A stretch of DNA of 64,000 nt from Pseudomonas syringae KCTC 12500. GTDB taxonomy: Bacteria > Pseudomonadota > Gammaproteobacteria > Pseudomonadales > Pseudomonadaceae. Both the position numbers and the translations under genes were made by a program. The stretch spans positions 5,181,501 through 5,245,500 of the forward strand of contig NZ_AYTM02000002.1 of NCBI RefSeq assembly GCF_000507185.2, read 5' to 3'. The notes below the pieces were generated by a model. It saw only the letters and a program-made list of their open reading frames with translations, was not told the origin of the DNA and ran no database searches. Positions 34,425 through 41,818 of this stretch are shown in pieces. The stretch's first letter is position 1. The number at the start of each line of letters is the position of its first letter.

Positions 34425-35579
34425 ATGTTGTTGCCCATCCTTCTGCTGTCAGCTGCCGGGTTTACCGTGCTGACCACAGAATTCGTCATCGTCGGTCTTT
34501 TGCCAGCCGTTGCCCGCGACCTGAATGTCACGGTCTCGCAGGCAGGGCTGCTGGTGACGCTGTTTGCGTTCACCGTCGCCGCCTTTGGTCCTTTTCTGAC
34601 CGCCTATTTTTCGCGCTTCGAGCGCAAGCGCCTGTTTGTCAGCATCCTGGTGCTGTTCGGTTTTGCAAATGTCCTGGCGGCGCTGGCGCCCAATATCGCC
34701 GTGATGGGTATCGCCCGGCTGATTCCGGCGTTGGGGTTGCCGGTGTTCTGGGCGCTGGCCAGCGAGACTGCCGTGGACATTGTCGGTCCGCAGTTTGCAG
34801 GCCGGGCGATTGCCAGGATCGGTTTCGGTATCGTTTGCGCCACGGTGTTTGGCATTCCCATCGGCACCCTGATCTCCGACGCATTCGGCTGGCGCACGGC
34901 CTTTCTGGTGCTGGCCGTTCTGGCGTTTGCCAAGGCACTGTTGCTGACGGTCTATCTGCCGAAGACGCCTGCCAAGTTGAACCCGGTATCAATCCTTAAA
35001 CAGTTCGGCATCTTGCGCAGCCGGATGATGCAGGGGCACGTGCTGCTCTCGGTGCTGGTGTTCAGCGGCATGTTCACGGCATATACCTACCTGGCGGACA
35101 TGCTCGAGCGCCTTGCCGGTTTCGACGGCGCTCTGGTGGGCTGGTGCCTGATGGGCTTTGGCGCTGTCGGCTTGCTGGGCAACTCGCTGGGCGGGCGCAT
35201 GGTCGACCGCCACCCGTTGATTGCCAGCCTGGTGTTTTGCGCCTTCATGGTGGTCGGCATGGTCGCGGTGGTGCCGAGTATCCATTCGGTGGTGGCCTTG
35301 CCACTCGCGCTGGCGGTCTGGGGCATCACCCAGGCGGCCTTGTTTCTGATCAGTCATGTGCGGTTGATCAAGGCCGCGCCGCAGGCACCTGCGTTCGCGG
35401 CGTCACTGAACATCGCCGGTGCCAACCTTGGCATAGGCATCGGCGCGATGATTGGCGGCAGGGTCATTGATCACCTGGGGCTGGGCAACGTCGGTTTTGC
35501 CGCTGCGGGCATCATCGTGCTGGCGATTGTGCTGGCGCTGTTGTTGATCAAGCGTGATCCGGGGCCGCTCCCTGCTTAG
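34425..35579 (+). CDS. MFS drug/sugar efflux transporter (DHA1 type)
   Basis: 384-residue major facilitator with about 12 membrane segments. The N-terminal FVIVGLLPAVARDLNVTVSQ and the conserved loop YFSRFERKRLFVSI between helices 2 and 3 match the AraJ/YdhP-like DHA1 12-TM efflux family. It exports small molecules by proton antiport; the substrate is unknown. CAGGAG precedes the ATG. Its stop overlaps that of the convergent nhaR gene by four bases. Confidence 0.87.
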   Translation: MLLPILLLSAAGFTVLTTEFVIVGLLPAVARDLNVTVSQAGLLVTLFAFTVAAFGPFLTAYFSRFERKRLFVSILVLFGFANVLAALAPNIAVMGIARLIPALGLPVFWALASETAVDIVGPQFAGRAIARIGFGIVCATVFGIPIGTLISDAFGWRTAFLVLAVLAFAKALLLTVYLPKTPAKLNPVSILKQFGILRSRMMQGHVLLSVLVFSGMFTAYTYLADMLERLAGFDGALVGWCLMGFGAVGLLGNSLGGRMVDRHPLIASLVFCAFMVVGMVAVVPSIHSVVALPLALAVWGITQAALFLISHVRLIKAAPQAPAFAASLNIAGANLGIGIGAMIGGRVIDHLGLGNVGFAAAGIIVLAIVLALLLIKRDPGPLPA

Positions 35580-36478
35580 CCTGCATCGGTGAACAGTTGG
35601 TTTCGAGCACTTTCGGCAATGGCGACAACGCCGGGGTGCTTGACCTTGCGTTCCACGGTAATGGCATAGAACGATTCGGTCACCGCGTCAGTATGGCCAA
35701 TCACTTGTACGCCATACTGGTCCTCCACTTCGTCGGCGATCACGCTGGGCGCCACGAACACGCCGCTGCCGGATTTGCCAAACGCCTTCATCAGCGCGCT
35801 GTCATCGAATTCACCAATGATGCGCGGCTGGATGGCCTGTTCGGCAAACCAGCGCATCAGTCTGCCGCGAACCACGGTTTCCTGACCCGGAATCAGCAGG
35901 GGGGCACCGTGCATGCACTGCGGAAAATCGGTCCCGATGCGCTCCGCCATTTCACGCGTGGCGAAAAAACTGACCCCGCATTCTCCCAGCTTCTGGCTAT
36001 AGCCCTTGATGTCCAGGTGCGGCGGCATGGGGCTGTCGGAAATCACCAGGTCGAGACGCTGGATGGCCAGATCTGCCAGCAATCGTTCCAGCTTGTCCTC
36101 GCGACAGGTGATGCGGATGGACTCATCCAGCGTCATGGTCGGAGCGATCAGGCGGTAGACAATGGACTTGGGCACAACGTCTGCTACGCCAATGCGCAAC
36201 AACAATTGCTGTTCATCCGGCTGCGAGCGCAGCAGGTTTTCCAGGTCATTGCCTAGCTGGAACATTTGTTCGGCGTAGGGCAGGGCGAGGCGACCTGCTT
36301 CGGTCATTTCCAGCTGCCGACCGACGCGCTGGAACAGATCGACGCCCAGTGACGCCTCCAGCAGGCTGATCTGCCCGCTGACGGTCTGCGCGGTCAGATT
36401 CAGTTGTTCACAGGCGCGCACGATGCTGCCGGTCTTGGCTACGACCCAGAAGTAGTGAAGTTGGCGGTAATTGAGCAT
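35576..36478 (-). CDS. nhaR: LysR-family transcriptional activator NhaR
   Basis: 300-residue LysR protein. MLNYRQLHYFWVVAKTGSIVRACEQ followed by LTAQTVSGQISLLEASLGVDLF is the characteristic NhaR helix-turn-helix, and the effector domain (GVADVVPKSIVYRLI, ISDSPMPPHLDI) matches too. In E. coli NhaR responds to sodium and activates nhaA and osmC; no Na+/H+ antiporter is next to it here. A perfect 15-base palindrome 12 bases upstream may be its autoregulatory site. Confidence 0.88.
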   Translation of the reverse strand: MLNYRQLHYFWVVAKTGSIVRACEQLNLTAQTVSGQISLLEASLGVDLFQRVGRQLEMTEAGRLALPYAEQMFQLGNDLENLLRSQPDEQQLLLRIGVADVVPKSIVYRLIAPTMTLDESIRITCREDKLERLLADLAIQRLDLVISDSPMPPHLDIKGYSQKLGECGVSFFATREMAERIGTDFPQCMHGAPLLIPGQETVVRGRLMRWFAEQAIQPRIIGEFDDSALMKAFGKSGSGVFVAPSVIADEVEDQYGVQVIGHTDAVTESFYAITVERKVKHPGVVAIAESARNQLFTDAG

Positions 36479-36490
36479 ATTTTCTGCCGA

Positions 36491-36505
36491 TTCGGTAAAA
36501 CCGAA
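36491..36505. promoter_or_regulatory. Perfect inverted repeat upstream of nhaR
   Basis: TTCGGT, AAA, ACCGAA lies 12 bases before the nhaR start and about 105 bases before the divergent lipoprotein gene at 36610. It is a plausible LysR-type operator in the shared promoter region; binding is inferred from position. Confidence 0.45.
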
Positions 36506-36609
36506 GTATATGCCTTATAAAATCGAATTTTCCTTATGTTTCAAGATGTCTAGAATCCGCTCCAACGCCGGGCTGAACAGGCCGTCCGGTTTCACTGATT
36601 GAGGAGCCC

Positions 36610-36852
36610 ATGAACAAAGTCCTTTACGCTGTATTACTGAGCGGTTCACTGCTGGTAGTAGCAGGATGCGATCAGCTAGAGTCCTCCACCAAGCATGTGG
36701 TGAACGCCGCCGCTGACAGTGCAAAACAGGTGGTCGATGACACCCATAAAGCCGCAACCCAGGCACTGGACGAGGCCAGGCAGGAACTTTCGTTGCAGGA
36801 ATCACCACCAAACTCGGCTGAAACCGAAAACACGTCTGATAAAGAAATCTGA
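36610..36852 (+). CDS. Small lipoprotein with Ala-rich amphipathic helix
   Basis: 80 residues. A lipoprotein signal ends at the lipobox VAGC with C20 as the acylated residue and D21 following, which often signals inner-membrane retention. The mature part is one long Ala-, Asp- and Lys-rich amphipathic helix (VVNAAADSAKQVVDDTHKAA and on). It resembles small osmotic/envelope stress lipoproteins in Pseudomonas but has no named family that I recognise. It precedes the TerC-family gene by 34 bases and may be co-transcribed with it. Confidence 0.72.
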   Translation: MNKVLYAVLLSGSLLVVAGCDQLESSTKHVVNAAADSAKQVVDDTHKAATQALDEARQELSLQESPPNSAETENTSDKEI

Positions 36853-36886
36853 CTTACAACTATTGGCGCAGGCAGGGCAGTGATCT

Positions 36887-37645
36887 ATGGAATACCTATT
36901 GGAACTCGCGACAAGTCCGGCAGCCTGGATCGCGCTGGCGACACTGGTGGTGATGGAAGTCGTACTGGGCATCGATAACCTGATTTTCATCTCGATTCTC
37001 ACCAACAAGCTGCCTGAACATCAGCGCGAGAAGGCTCGCAAGCTGGGTATCGGCATGGCGCTGGTGATGCGCCTGGGCCTGCTCAGTACCGTTGCGTACA
37101 TCGTGCAACTGACAGAGCCGGTTTTCGAGGTGTTCGGTCAGGCGTTCTCATGGAAGGACATGATCCTGATCGCCGGTGGCCTGTTCCTGGTCTGGAAGGC
37201 AACCACGGAAATTCACCACAGCATGGACATCAAGACCGAGGAAGAGAAAGCCCTGGGTTCGGTGGTGATGTTGAGCATGAGCGCGGCGATCGTACAGATC
37301 CTGATGCTGGACCTGGTGTTCTCCATCGACAGTATCATCACTGCCGTGGGCATGACCGAACACCTGCCGATCATGGTCATCGCGGTCATCTCTGCGGTCG
37401 TGGTGATGCTTGTCGCAGCCAACCCGCTGGCGAAATTCATCAACGACAACCCGACGGTGGTCATGCTGGCTCTGGGCTTCCTGATCATGATCGGTATGAC
37501 GCTGATCGCCGAAGGCTTTGGCGCCCACGTACCCAAGGGTTACATCTACGCGGCCATGGCCTTCTCGGCAGCCGTTGAAGCCTTGAACATGCTGGTACGC
37601 AGGGCAAGACGCAAGAAAGCGGTTAACCAGGTGTCCACGCACTGA
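36887..37645 (+). CDS. TerC-family integral membrane protein (YgdQ/YoaE-like)
   Basis: 252-residue TerC-family protein with seven or so membrane helices. The conserved acidic motifs [14 protein letters not shown] and [14 protein letters not shown], which carry the membrane-embedded aspartates thought to bind metal, are both present, as is the C-terminal EALNMLVRR. Members export manganese or other metals or support secreted metalloproteins. There is no space for a yybP-ykoY riboswitch between this start and the lipoprotein gene. Confidence 0.87.
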   Translation: MEYLLELATSPAAWIALATLVVMEVVLGIDNLIFISILTNKLPEHQREKARKLGIGMALVMRLGLLSTVAYIVQLTEPVFEVFGQAFSWKDMILIAGGLFLVWKATTEIHHSMDIKTEEEKALGSVVMLSMSAAIVQILMLDLVFSIDSIITAVGMTEHLPIMVIAVISAVVVMLVAANPLAKFINDNPTVVMLALGFLIMIGMTLIAEGFGAHVPKGYIYAAMAFSAAVEALNMLVRRARRKKAVNQVSTH

Positions 37646-37663
37646 TAACTGGCGAAGCTGTAA

Positions 37664-37697
37664 AAAAGGTCGACCTTGGCAACAGGGTCGACCTTTT
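37664..37697 (+). terminator. Rho-independent terminator after the TerC-family gene
   Basis: AAAAGGTCGACC and its exact complement form a 12-bp stem around a 10-base loop, with A- and T-runs flanking. Confidence 0.9.
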
Positions 37698-37765
37698 GCA
37701 TTCAAGGTGCGGGCAAATACGCTGACGCAGGCAGATCAGCTAAGCGCTGCGCATACCCCTGTAAA

Positions 37766-37948
37766 TCAGCTGGCTGTTACAGCGGGGGCCTTGATGTGTT
37801 TTGCAAGTACAGCCGGTTGTACCGCACGCGGTTCGACGCTGCGCGGCTGATGACGGCGACGGGATACACGCATCACCCCCCACAGCATCGCGCTGGCGAC
37901 GGCAAGCCACGAAGCGATCAGCATCACTATTGTCAATTCCAGGCTCAT
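37766..37948 (-). CDS. Small single-span membrane protein (60 aa)
   Basis: 60 residues: one membrane helix (LTIVMLIASWLAVASAMLWG) followed by a basic tail (VMRVSRRRHQPR) and an Ala/Val-rich end. The start at 37948 is supported by a strong ribosome site, GGAGG then CACTT then ATG. A longer frame to 38011 lacks this. Function unknown; the basic tail is expected in the cytoplasm. Confidence 0.65.
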   Translation of the reverse strand: MSLELTIVMLIASWLAVASAMLWGVMRVSRRRHQPRSVEPRAVQPAVLAKHIKAPAVTAS

Positions 37949-38168
37949 AAGTGCCTCCACATTCCTGCTTTTTGTTGCGGTCTTGATAACTGACAGTCTA
38001 GTACGGGGCATGTTTCGGTTAATTGACCAGTGGCATCGGGCTATGAATTATTTTCGTCACTCTACTGACCGAGGTGCCACGCGCGGCTATCCCCGGAACC
38101 CTGTCGGCTCTATCATCGGTGTTCAGGTCGGGTCGCGGGTTGCCCGACAACAGTTGAAGTGAGTGAAC

Positions 38169-38864
38169 ATGCTGTCGGTTTCTTTCTTTACCGGTACTCC
38201 CGGTGCGCTGCGTTCATGGCTGATTGCGGCCTTGCTGATAGGCCTTGCCGGTTGTTCGTCAATGGTTACGCCGGAGATGAAACGTCTTCCGGACCGGGTC
38301 GAGCTGACGTCGATTCCGTTCTTTCGGGGCAATGCCTATCAAAGCGGCCCGATGGTGCTGGCTAGCATGCTGGCCAACCAGCAGGTGCAGACGACGCCCG
38401 GTTTGCTCGACAAGCCGTTGCAATTGCCGGGTGCCGAGGACCGGCTCGAGCAGAACATGCAGAAGGTCGCGCGTGAGTACGGTTTCATGGTGTACCCGCT
38501 TGATGGCCAGTTGCAGGACCTGCTGACCCAGGTCTCGGCGGGGTACCCGGTGATGCTGCGTTTCGCCCAGGGCTCTGTGCTTTGGAAAGGGCCGCGTTAT
38601 GCGGTGTTGATCGGCTACAACCGCGTCAAAGAGACCGTGCTGCTCAACGCAGGCATGGATCGTCGCTATTCAATGAGTTTCAGCAGCTTCACGTCGGCAT
38701 GGAAAGACGCGGGCAGTTGGGCGGTGCTGATTCAGTCGCCTCGGCAGTTGCCGGCCAATGTCGATGCGCAGCGCTGGCTGCAGGCGGCTGAAGCGTTATC
38801 CACATCAGGACAGGAGCAGGCGGCGGGCGAGGCGAAAAGAACGCTGGCACGCGGCGTTAAATGA
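38169..38864 (+). CDS. Lipoprotein with degenerate peptidase-C39-like domain
   Basis: 231-residue lipoprotein: signal and lipobox LAGC with C29 acylated. The rest resembles the C39-like papain-fold domain (FFRGNAYQSGPMVLASMLAN; VMLRFAQGS; GPRYAVLIGYN; DAGSWAVLI), but the position of the catalytic cysteine in the usual QCGP motif is Ser59 (YQSGP). Peptidase activity is therefore unlikely and a binding role more so. ATG 38169 is preferred, with GTGAG at 5 bases; a GTG at 38163 is the alternative. A terminator follows. Confidence 0.75.
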   Translation: MLSVSFFTGTPGALRSWLIAALLIGLAGCSSMVTPEMKRLPDRVELTSIPFFRGNAYQSGPMVLASMLANQQVQTTPGLLDKPLQLPGAEDRLEQNMQKVAREYGFMVYPLDGQLQDLLTQVSAGYPVMLRFAQGSVLWKGPRYAVLIGYNRVKETVLLNAGMDRRYSMSFSSFTSAWKDAGSWAVLIQSPRQLPANVDAQRWLQAAEALSTSGQEQAAGEAKRTLARGVK

Positions 38865-38883
38865 AATCAACGCGGCAGGAACA

Positions 38884-38910
38884 AAAACGGCACCGAGAAG
38901 GTGCCGTTTT
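38884..38910. terminator. Bidirectional terminator between lipoprotein and puuB genes
   Basis: AAAACGGCACC and GGTGCCGTTTT form an 11-bp perfect stem around GAGAA, placed between convergent stops. Confidence 0.9.
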
Positions 38911-38923
38911 ACGTTCAGCGAAC

Positions 38924-40207
38924 CTAGAAACCGAGTCGGTCACGCAGGCTGTAATACCACGCGCCCAGCGCAGTCAGCGGGGTGCGCAGCATCTGTCCGC
39001 CGGGGAACGGATAGTGTGGCAGGTCGGCGAACGCATCGAAGCGCTCTGCCTGACCGCGCAGCGCCTCGGCCAACACCTTGCCGGCCAGGTGGGTGTAGGT
39101 CACACCGTGTCCGCTGCAGCCCTGCGAGTAATAGATGTTGTCGCCCAATCGTCCAACCTGGGGCAAACGAGACAGGGTCAGCAGGAAGTTGCCGGTCCAC
39201 GCGTAGTCGATCTTCACGTTCTTGAGCTGCGGGAATGCCTTAAGCATTTTCGGCCGGATAATGGCTTCGATATTGGCGGGATCTCTGGCGCCGTATACCA
39301 CACCGCCGCCGAAGATCAGGCGCTTGTCGGCGCTGAGGCGGTAGTAATCCAGCAGGTAATTACAGTCTTCGACGCAGTAATCCTGCGGCAGAAGTGTCTT
39401 GGCCAGTTCATCGTTCAACGGCTCGGTGGTGATGACCTGAGTGCCGCACGGCATCGATTTGGCCGCCAGCTCCGGGACCAGATTGCCCAGGTAGGCATTG
39501 CCGGCCACGATAATGAACTTGGCCCGGACCCTGCCTTGCGCCGTATGCACCACAGGGTTTGCCCCGCGCTCGATACGAATCGCCGCCGACTGCTCGTAAA
39601 TGGTTCCGCCCAGCGTTTCAACGGCCGCGGCTTCACCCAGTGCGAGGTTAAGTGGATGAATATGCCCGCCGGTCATGTCCAGCAAGCCGCCGATGTATTG
39701 ATCACAGGCCACGACTTCATTGATCCGGCGCTTGTCCATCAGCTCGAGGCCGGTATGCCCGTAGCGCTCCCAGAGCCGCTGCTGGGCCTCGAGATGCGCC
39801 AGTTGCTTGCTGGTCAGCGCTGCGAATACACCGCCATCTTTCAGGTCGCACTGAATGCCATAACGGGAAACCCGATCGCGAATGATGGACGCGCCTTCGA
39901 AGGCCATCTGCCCGAGCAATTGCGCCTGGCGTGGCCCCACGGTTCGCTCGATGACATCGATGTCGCGGCTGTAGCTGTTGACGATCTGCCCGCCATTGCG
40001 CCCCGATGCGCCGAAGCCGACTTTCGCCGCTTCCAGTACCGTGACCCGAAATCCGTTTTCCAGCAGGAACAGCGCGCTGGACAAGCCTGTGTAACCGGCT
40101 CCGATGACACACACGTCAGTTTCGACTTCGCCCTGCAGCACGGGACGTTCCGGGGCGGCATTGGCTGAAGCCGCATAGTAGGACTGCGGGTAGGGCGTGT
40201 TTGCCAT
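38924..40207 (-). CDS. puuB: Gamma-glutamylputrescine oxidoreductase-like FAD-dependent oxidase
   Basis: 427-residue DAO-family flavoenzyme. The N-terminal Rossmann motif is VCVIGAGYTGLSSALFLLENG, followed by GFGASGRNGGQIVNSYSRDI, and the C-terminal FAD-binding segment YYSQGCSGHGVTYTHLAGK is typical of PuuB-type enzymes. PuuB oxidises gamma-glutamylputrescine to its aldehyde in putrescine degradation. GGAG precedes the ATG. No other puu gene is adjacent, so the exact amine substrate is inferred from similarity of form. Confidence 0.85.
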   Translation of the reverse strand: MANTPYPQSYYAASANAAPERPVLQGEVETDVCVIGAGYTGLSSALFLLENGFRVTVLEAAKVGFGASGRNGGQIVNSYSRDIDVIERTVGPRQAQLLGQMAFEGASIIRDRVSRYGIQCDLKDGGVFAALTSKQLAHLEAQQRLWERYGHTGLELMDKRRINEVVACDQYIGGLLDMTGGHIHPLNLALGEAAAVETLGGTIYEQSAAIRIERGANPVVHTAQGRVRAKFIIVAGNAYLGNLVPELAAKSMPCGTQVITTEPLNDELAKTLLPQDYCVEDCNYLLDYYRLSADKRLIFGGGVVYGARDPANIEAIIRPKMLKAFPQLKNVKIDYAWTGNFLLTLSRLPQVGRLGDNIYYSQGCSGHGVTYTHLAGKVLAEALRGQAERFDAFADLPHYPFPGGQMLRTPLTALGAWYYSLRDRLGF

Positions 40208-40350
40208 CCTGAGACTCCGTTTAATATTCTTGACGATGGCCGCAATCGTACCCGAGATACAGAAGCTCTGCCAGCAGCGGGCAAAAAGAGCCGTTGGCTG
40301 TTGATTGGCAAAAAACGCTGTATTTCATAGGGTTAGCAAAAAAAAACAGA

Positions 40351-40378
40351 TTGACAGGTATTCGCATATCCGTAGAAT
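40351..40378 (+). promoter_or_regulatory. Sigma-70 promoter of the first tRNA-Val gene
   Basis: TTGACA at 40351-40356 and TAGAAT at 40373-40378 with a 16-base spacer, 14 bases before the tRNA. The same arrangement occurs in the second copy at 41641. Confidence 0.8.
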
Positions 40379-40391
40379 AACGACCCACAGC

Positions 40392-40468
40392 AGGCACGTA
40401 GCTCAGTTGGTTAGAGCACCACCTTGACATGGTGGGGGTCGTTGGTTCGAGTCCAATCGCGCCTACCA
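40392..40468 (+). tRNA. tRNA-Val (GAC), copy 1
   Basis: 77-nt cloverleaf with encoded CCA. The anticodon arm is CCACC, loop TTGACAT, GGTGG, giving anticodon GAC. The D-arm GTAGCTCAGTTGGTTAGAGC and T-loop TTCGAGT are standard. The acceptor stem AGGCACG pairs with CGCGCCT except for an A5-C68 mismatch. The same sequence recurs at 41682-41758. Confidence 0.95.
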
Positions 40469-40500
40469 GACAAAATCCGCTCTGCTGGGCGGTAAGAAAA

Positions 40501-40528
40501 GGGTCAGCCGAGAGGCTGGCCCTTTTTT
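40501..40528. terminator. Terminator after tRNA-Val copy 1
   Basis: GGGTCAGCC, GAGA, GGCTGGCCC followed by TTTTTT; one T-G pair in the stem. The reverse orientation also ends the acetyltransferase gene at 40538. Confidence 0.9.
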
Positions 40529-40537
40529 GTTTTGCTG

Positions 40538-41095
40538 TCAGGTGCCAATGATCGAGTAGACGCGCGTGTTGCGCAATCCTCCCTGAATGCTCATGCGATC
40601 ATGTCTAAGCGTGCCTTCGTACTCAAATCCGACCCGCTCGGCGAGTCTCTGGCTCGCCAGGTTTCTTTCATCCATTGCCAGAAACACGCGATTAGCCATC
40701 AAGTTGTCCAGCGCATAGCTGACCAATGCTGCAACGCCCTCACTTATCAGGCCGGCGCCAAGGTATTGAGTTCTGCCCCAATAGCCTACTTCAAAGCTTC
40801 GCAACTGCCAGTTGGCATTATGCAAGCCGCTGCTTCCTACTAATGCGCCGTTGTTTTTCAGAAAGAGAAGAGCCCTGAGATCCTCATTCAGGAGGAACCG
40901 GGCGTAGGCATCGCGGCAGATCAGTTCGGACTGATCGATACCAGGAGTCGGCGTTGCCCAGGCCAACCATTTCTGCAAATGCTCGGCCGATTCGGCAACA
41001 GCCTGATTGAACACGATGACGTCACCTGGCTTTGCGACGCGAATCAACAAACGCTCTGTCTGGATTGCTGCAGGCAGTAGATTGGATTCTGTCAT
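40538..41095 (-). CDS. GNAT-family N-acetyltransferase (RimJ/RimL type)
   Basis: 185-residue GNAT: TERLLIRVAKPGD at the start, the acidic/aromatic RimJ-L region (ELICRDAYARFLLNEDLRAL), GALVGSSGLHNANWQLRSFE, the acetyl-CoA segment GRTQYLGAGLISEGVAALV and the C-terminal NLASQRLAERVGFEYEGTLR. Members acetylate N-termini of proteins or small substrates. ATG 41095 is preferred; TTG 41101 is an alternative. It lies downstream of two small frames in the same direction (41022-41171 and 41182-41406) within the interval between the two tRNA-Val copies, and may be co-transcribed with them. Confidence 0.85.
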   Translation of the reverse strand: MTESNLLPAAIQTERLLIRVAKPGDVIVFNQAVAESAEHLQKWLAWATPTPGIDQSELICRDAYARFLLNEDLRALLFLKNNGALVGSSGLHNANWQLRSFEVGYWGRTQYLGAGLISEGVAALVSYALDNLMANRVFLAMDERNLASQRLAERVGFEYEGTLRHDRMSIQGGLRNTRVYSIIGT

Positions 41096-41171
41096 CGACA
41101 ATGGCCACGATGCGTTTGACTGCCGGCAGGCTTTTGACGACGCCGGCTAGCCAGGAAATCAAAGATCTCAT
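41022..41171 (-). CDS. Possible 49-residue amphipathic peptide
   Basis: Starts MRSLISWLAGVVKSLPAVKR and continues IVAIVDD. The first half alternates hydrophobic and basic residues as in a membrane-active amphipathic helix, and its codons look like normal Pseudomonas coding DNA. The second half overlaps the acetyltransferase start in another frame and uses rare codons. It begins 10 bases after the stop of the 74-residue gene and has only a weak AGG at 7 bases. It may be translationally coupled, a remnant, or not real. Confidence 0.35.
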   Translation of the reverse strand: MRSLISWLAGVVKSLPAVKRIVAIVDDRIQSTACSNPDRAFVDSRRKAR

Positions 41172-41181
41172 CAGTGGCCTG

Positions 41182-41406
41182 TCAGTACTTCGAGCCCACC
41201 TTTGTATCTGCCTTGCATAGTTTCCAGTCAGGCGTCGGGGGCGGGCCCGGGATGTTTTGAATGATAATGACGATCCCGTCACTTCCCACTCTTGCATAGC
41301 GATTCGTGATAGCGGCCCTGTCTGCGGAGGCAGCGTTGCTTTCATTGTTGCTCTGAACCGAGCCTGAGCCGTTATCAACCACTATTGCGGCCACGTCATC
41401 GTCCAT
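41182..41406 (-). CDS. 74-residue protein with an actin-N-terminus-like start
   Basis: Begins MDDDVAAIVVDNGSG. This matches the first 15 residues of metazoan cytoplasmic actin, MDDDIAALVVDNGSG, at 13 positions with two conservative changes. In actin this segment includes the phosphate-binding loop DNGSG. The remaining 59 residues do not resemble actin: a Ser/Asn/Ala-rich linker (SVQSNNESNAASADRAA), a hydrophobic strand (GIVIIIQNI) and a proline-rich segment (PGPPPTPDW). AGGAG lies 8 bases before the ATG, so the start is well supported. It heads a short leftward unit with the possible amphipathic peptide and the GNAT. Function unknown. Confidence 0.7.
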   Translation of the reverse strand: MDDDVAAIVVDNGSGSVQSNNESNAASADRAAITNRYARVGSDGIVIIIQNIPGPPPTPDWKLCKADTKVGSKY

Positions 41407-41640
41407 GATTTTTCTCCTGCTTAACGTGTAGTTCGACGCCTATGACGCTAGCAAGGTTATTGGGACTGGGTGATGAGTGATACTAGTAAACGTGCTAGGT
41501 AAGGTTTCGAAAAGGGCGTGAACACAGAGAGGTCGCTCGATCAGGGCTCTGGAAGGACGGGCGGAATTTCTGATGCTGCGCGATCATTGACATGGGCCTT
41601 AAAAAATTCACGTATTCAGAGAGTTACTGCAAAAAAGCGT

Positions 41641-41668
41641 TTGACAGGCATTCGAATATCCGTAGAAT
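41641..41668 (+). promoter_or_regulatory. Sigma-70 promoter of the second tRNA-Val gene
   Basis: TTGACA at 41641-41646 and TAGAAT at 41663-41668 with a 16-base spacer, the same layout as at 40351. Confidence 0.8.
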
Positions 41669-41681
41669 GCCGACCCACAGC

Positions 41682-41758
41682 AGGCACGTAGCTCAGTTGG
41701 TTAGAGCACCACCTTGACATGGTGGGGGTCGTTGGTTCGAGTCCAATCGCGCCTACCA
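41682..41758 (+). tRNA. tRNA-Val (GAC), copy 2
   Basis: Identical in all 77 positions to the copy at 40392-40468, including the A5-C68 acceptor mismatch and encoded CCA. Promoter and terminator sequences around it are similar but not identical, so the two units are an older duplication rather than an assembly artefact. Confidence 0.95.
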
Positions 41759-41790
41759 AACAAAATCCGCTCTGCTGGGCGGTAAAAAAA

Positions 41791-41818
41791 GGGTCAACCG
41801 AGAGGTTGACCCTTTTTT
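41791..41818 (+). terminator. Terminator after tRNA-Val copy 2
   Basis: GGGTCAACC, GAGA, GGTTGACCC followed by TTTTTT. Compared with copy 1 a G-C pair has become A-T by changes on both sides of the stem, which shows that the hairpin is under selection. Confidence 0.92.

Noticed and set aside
36853..36886. Possible yybP-ykoY manganese riboswitch before the TerC-family gene
   Set aside because: Only 34 bases separate the genes, too short for the riboswitch, and no matching motif is seen.
39280..39305. GTATACCAC sequence inside puuB as a further GntR site
   Set aside because: It matches only half of the palindrome and lies deep in a coding region.
38861..40168. 435-residue forward frame opposite puuB
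   Set aside because: puuB has clear FAD motifs; the forward frame is antisense and begins inside the terminator region.
41022..41378. Full 118-residue version of the reverse frame across 41022-41378
   Set aside because: The upstream half is antisense-frame noise within the 74-residue gene, without a ribosome site; only the part from 41171 has coding-like codons, listed separately at low confidence.
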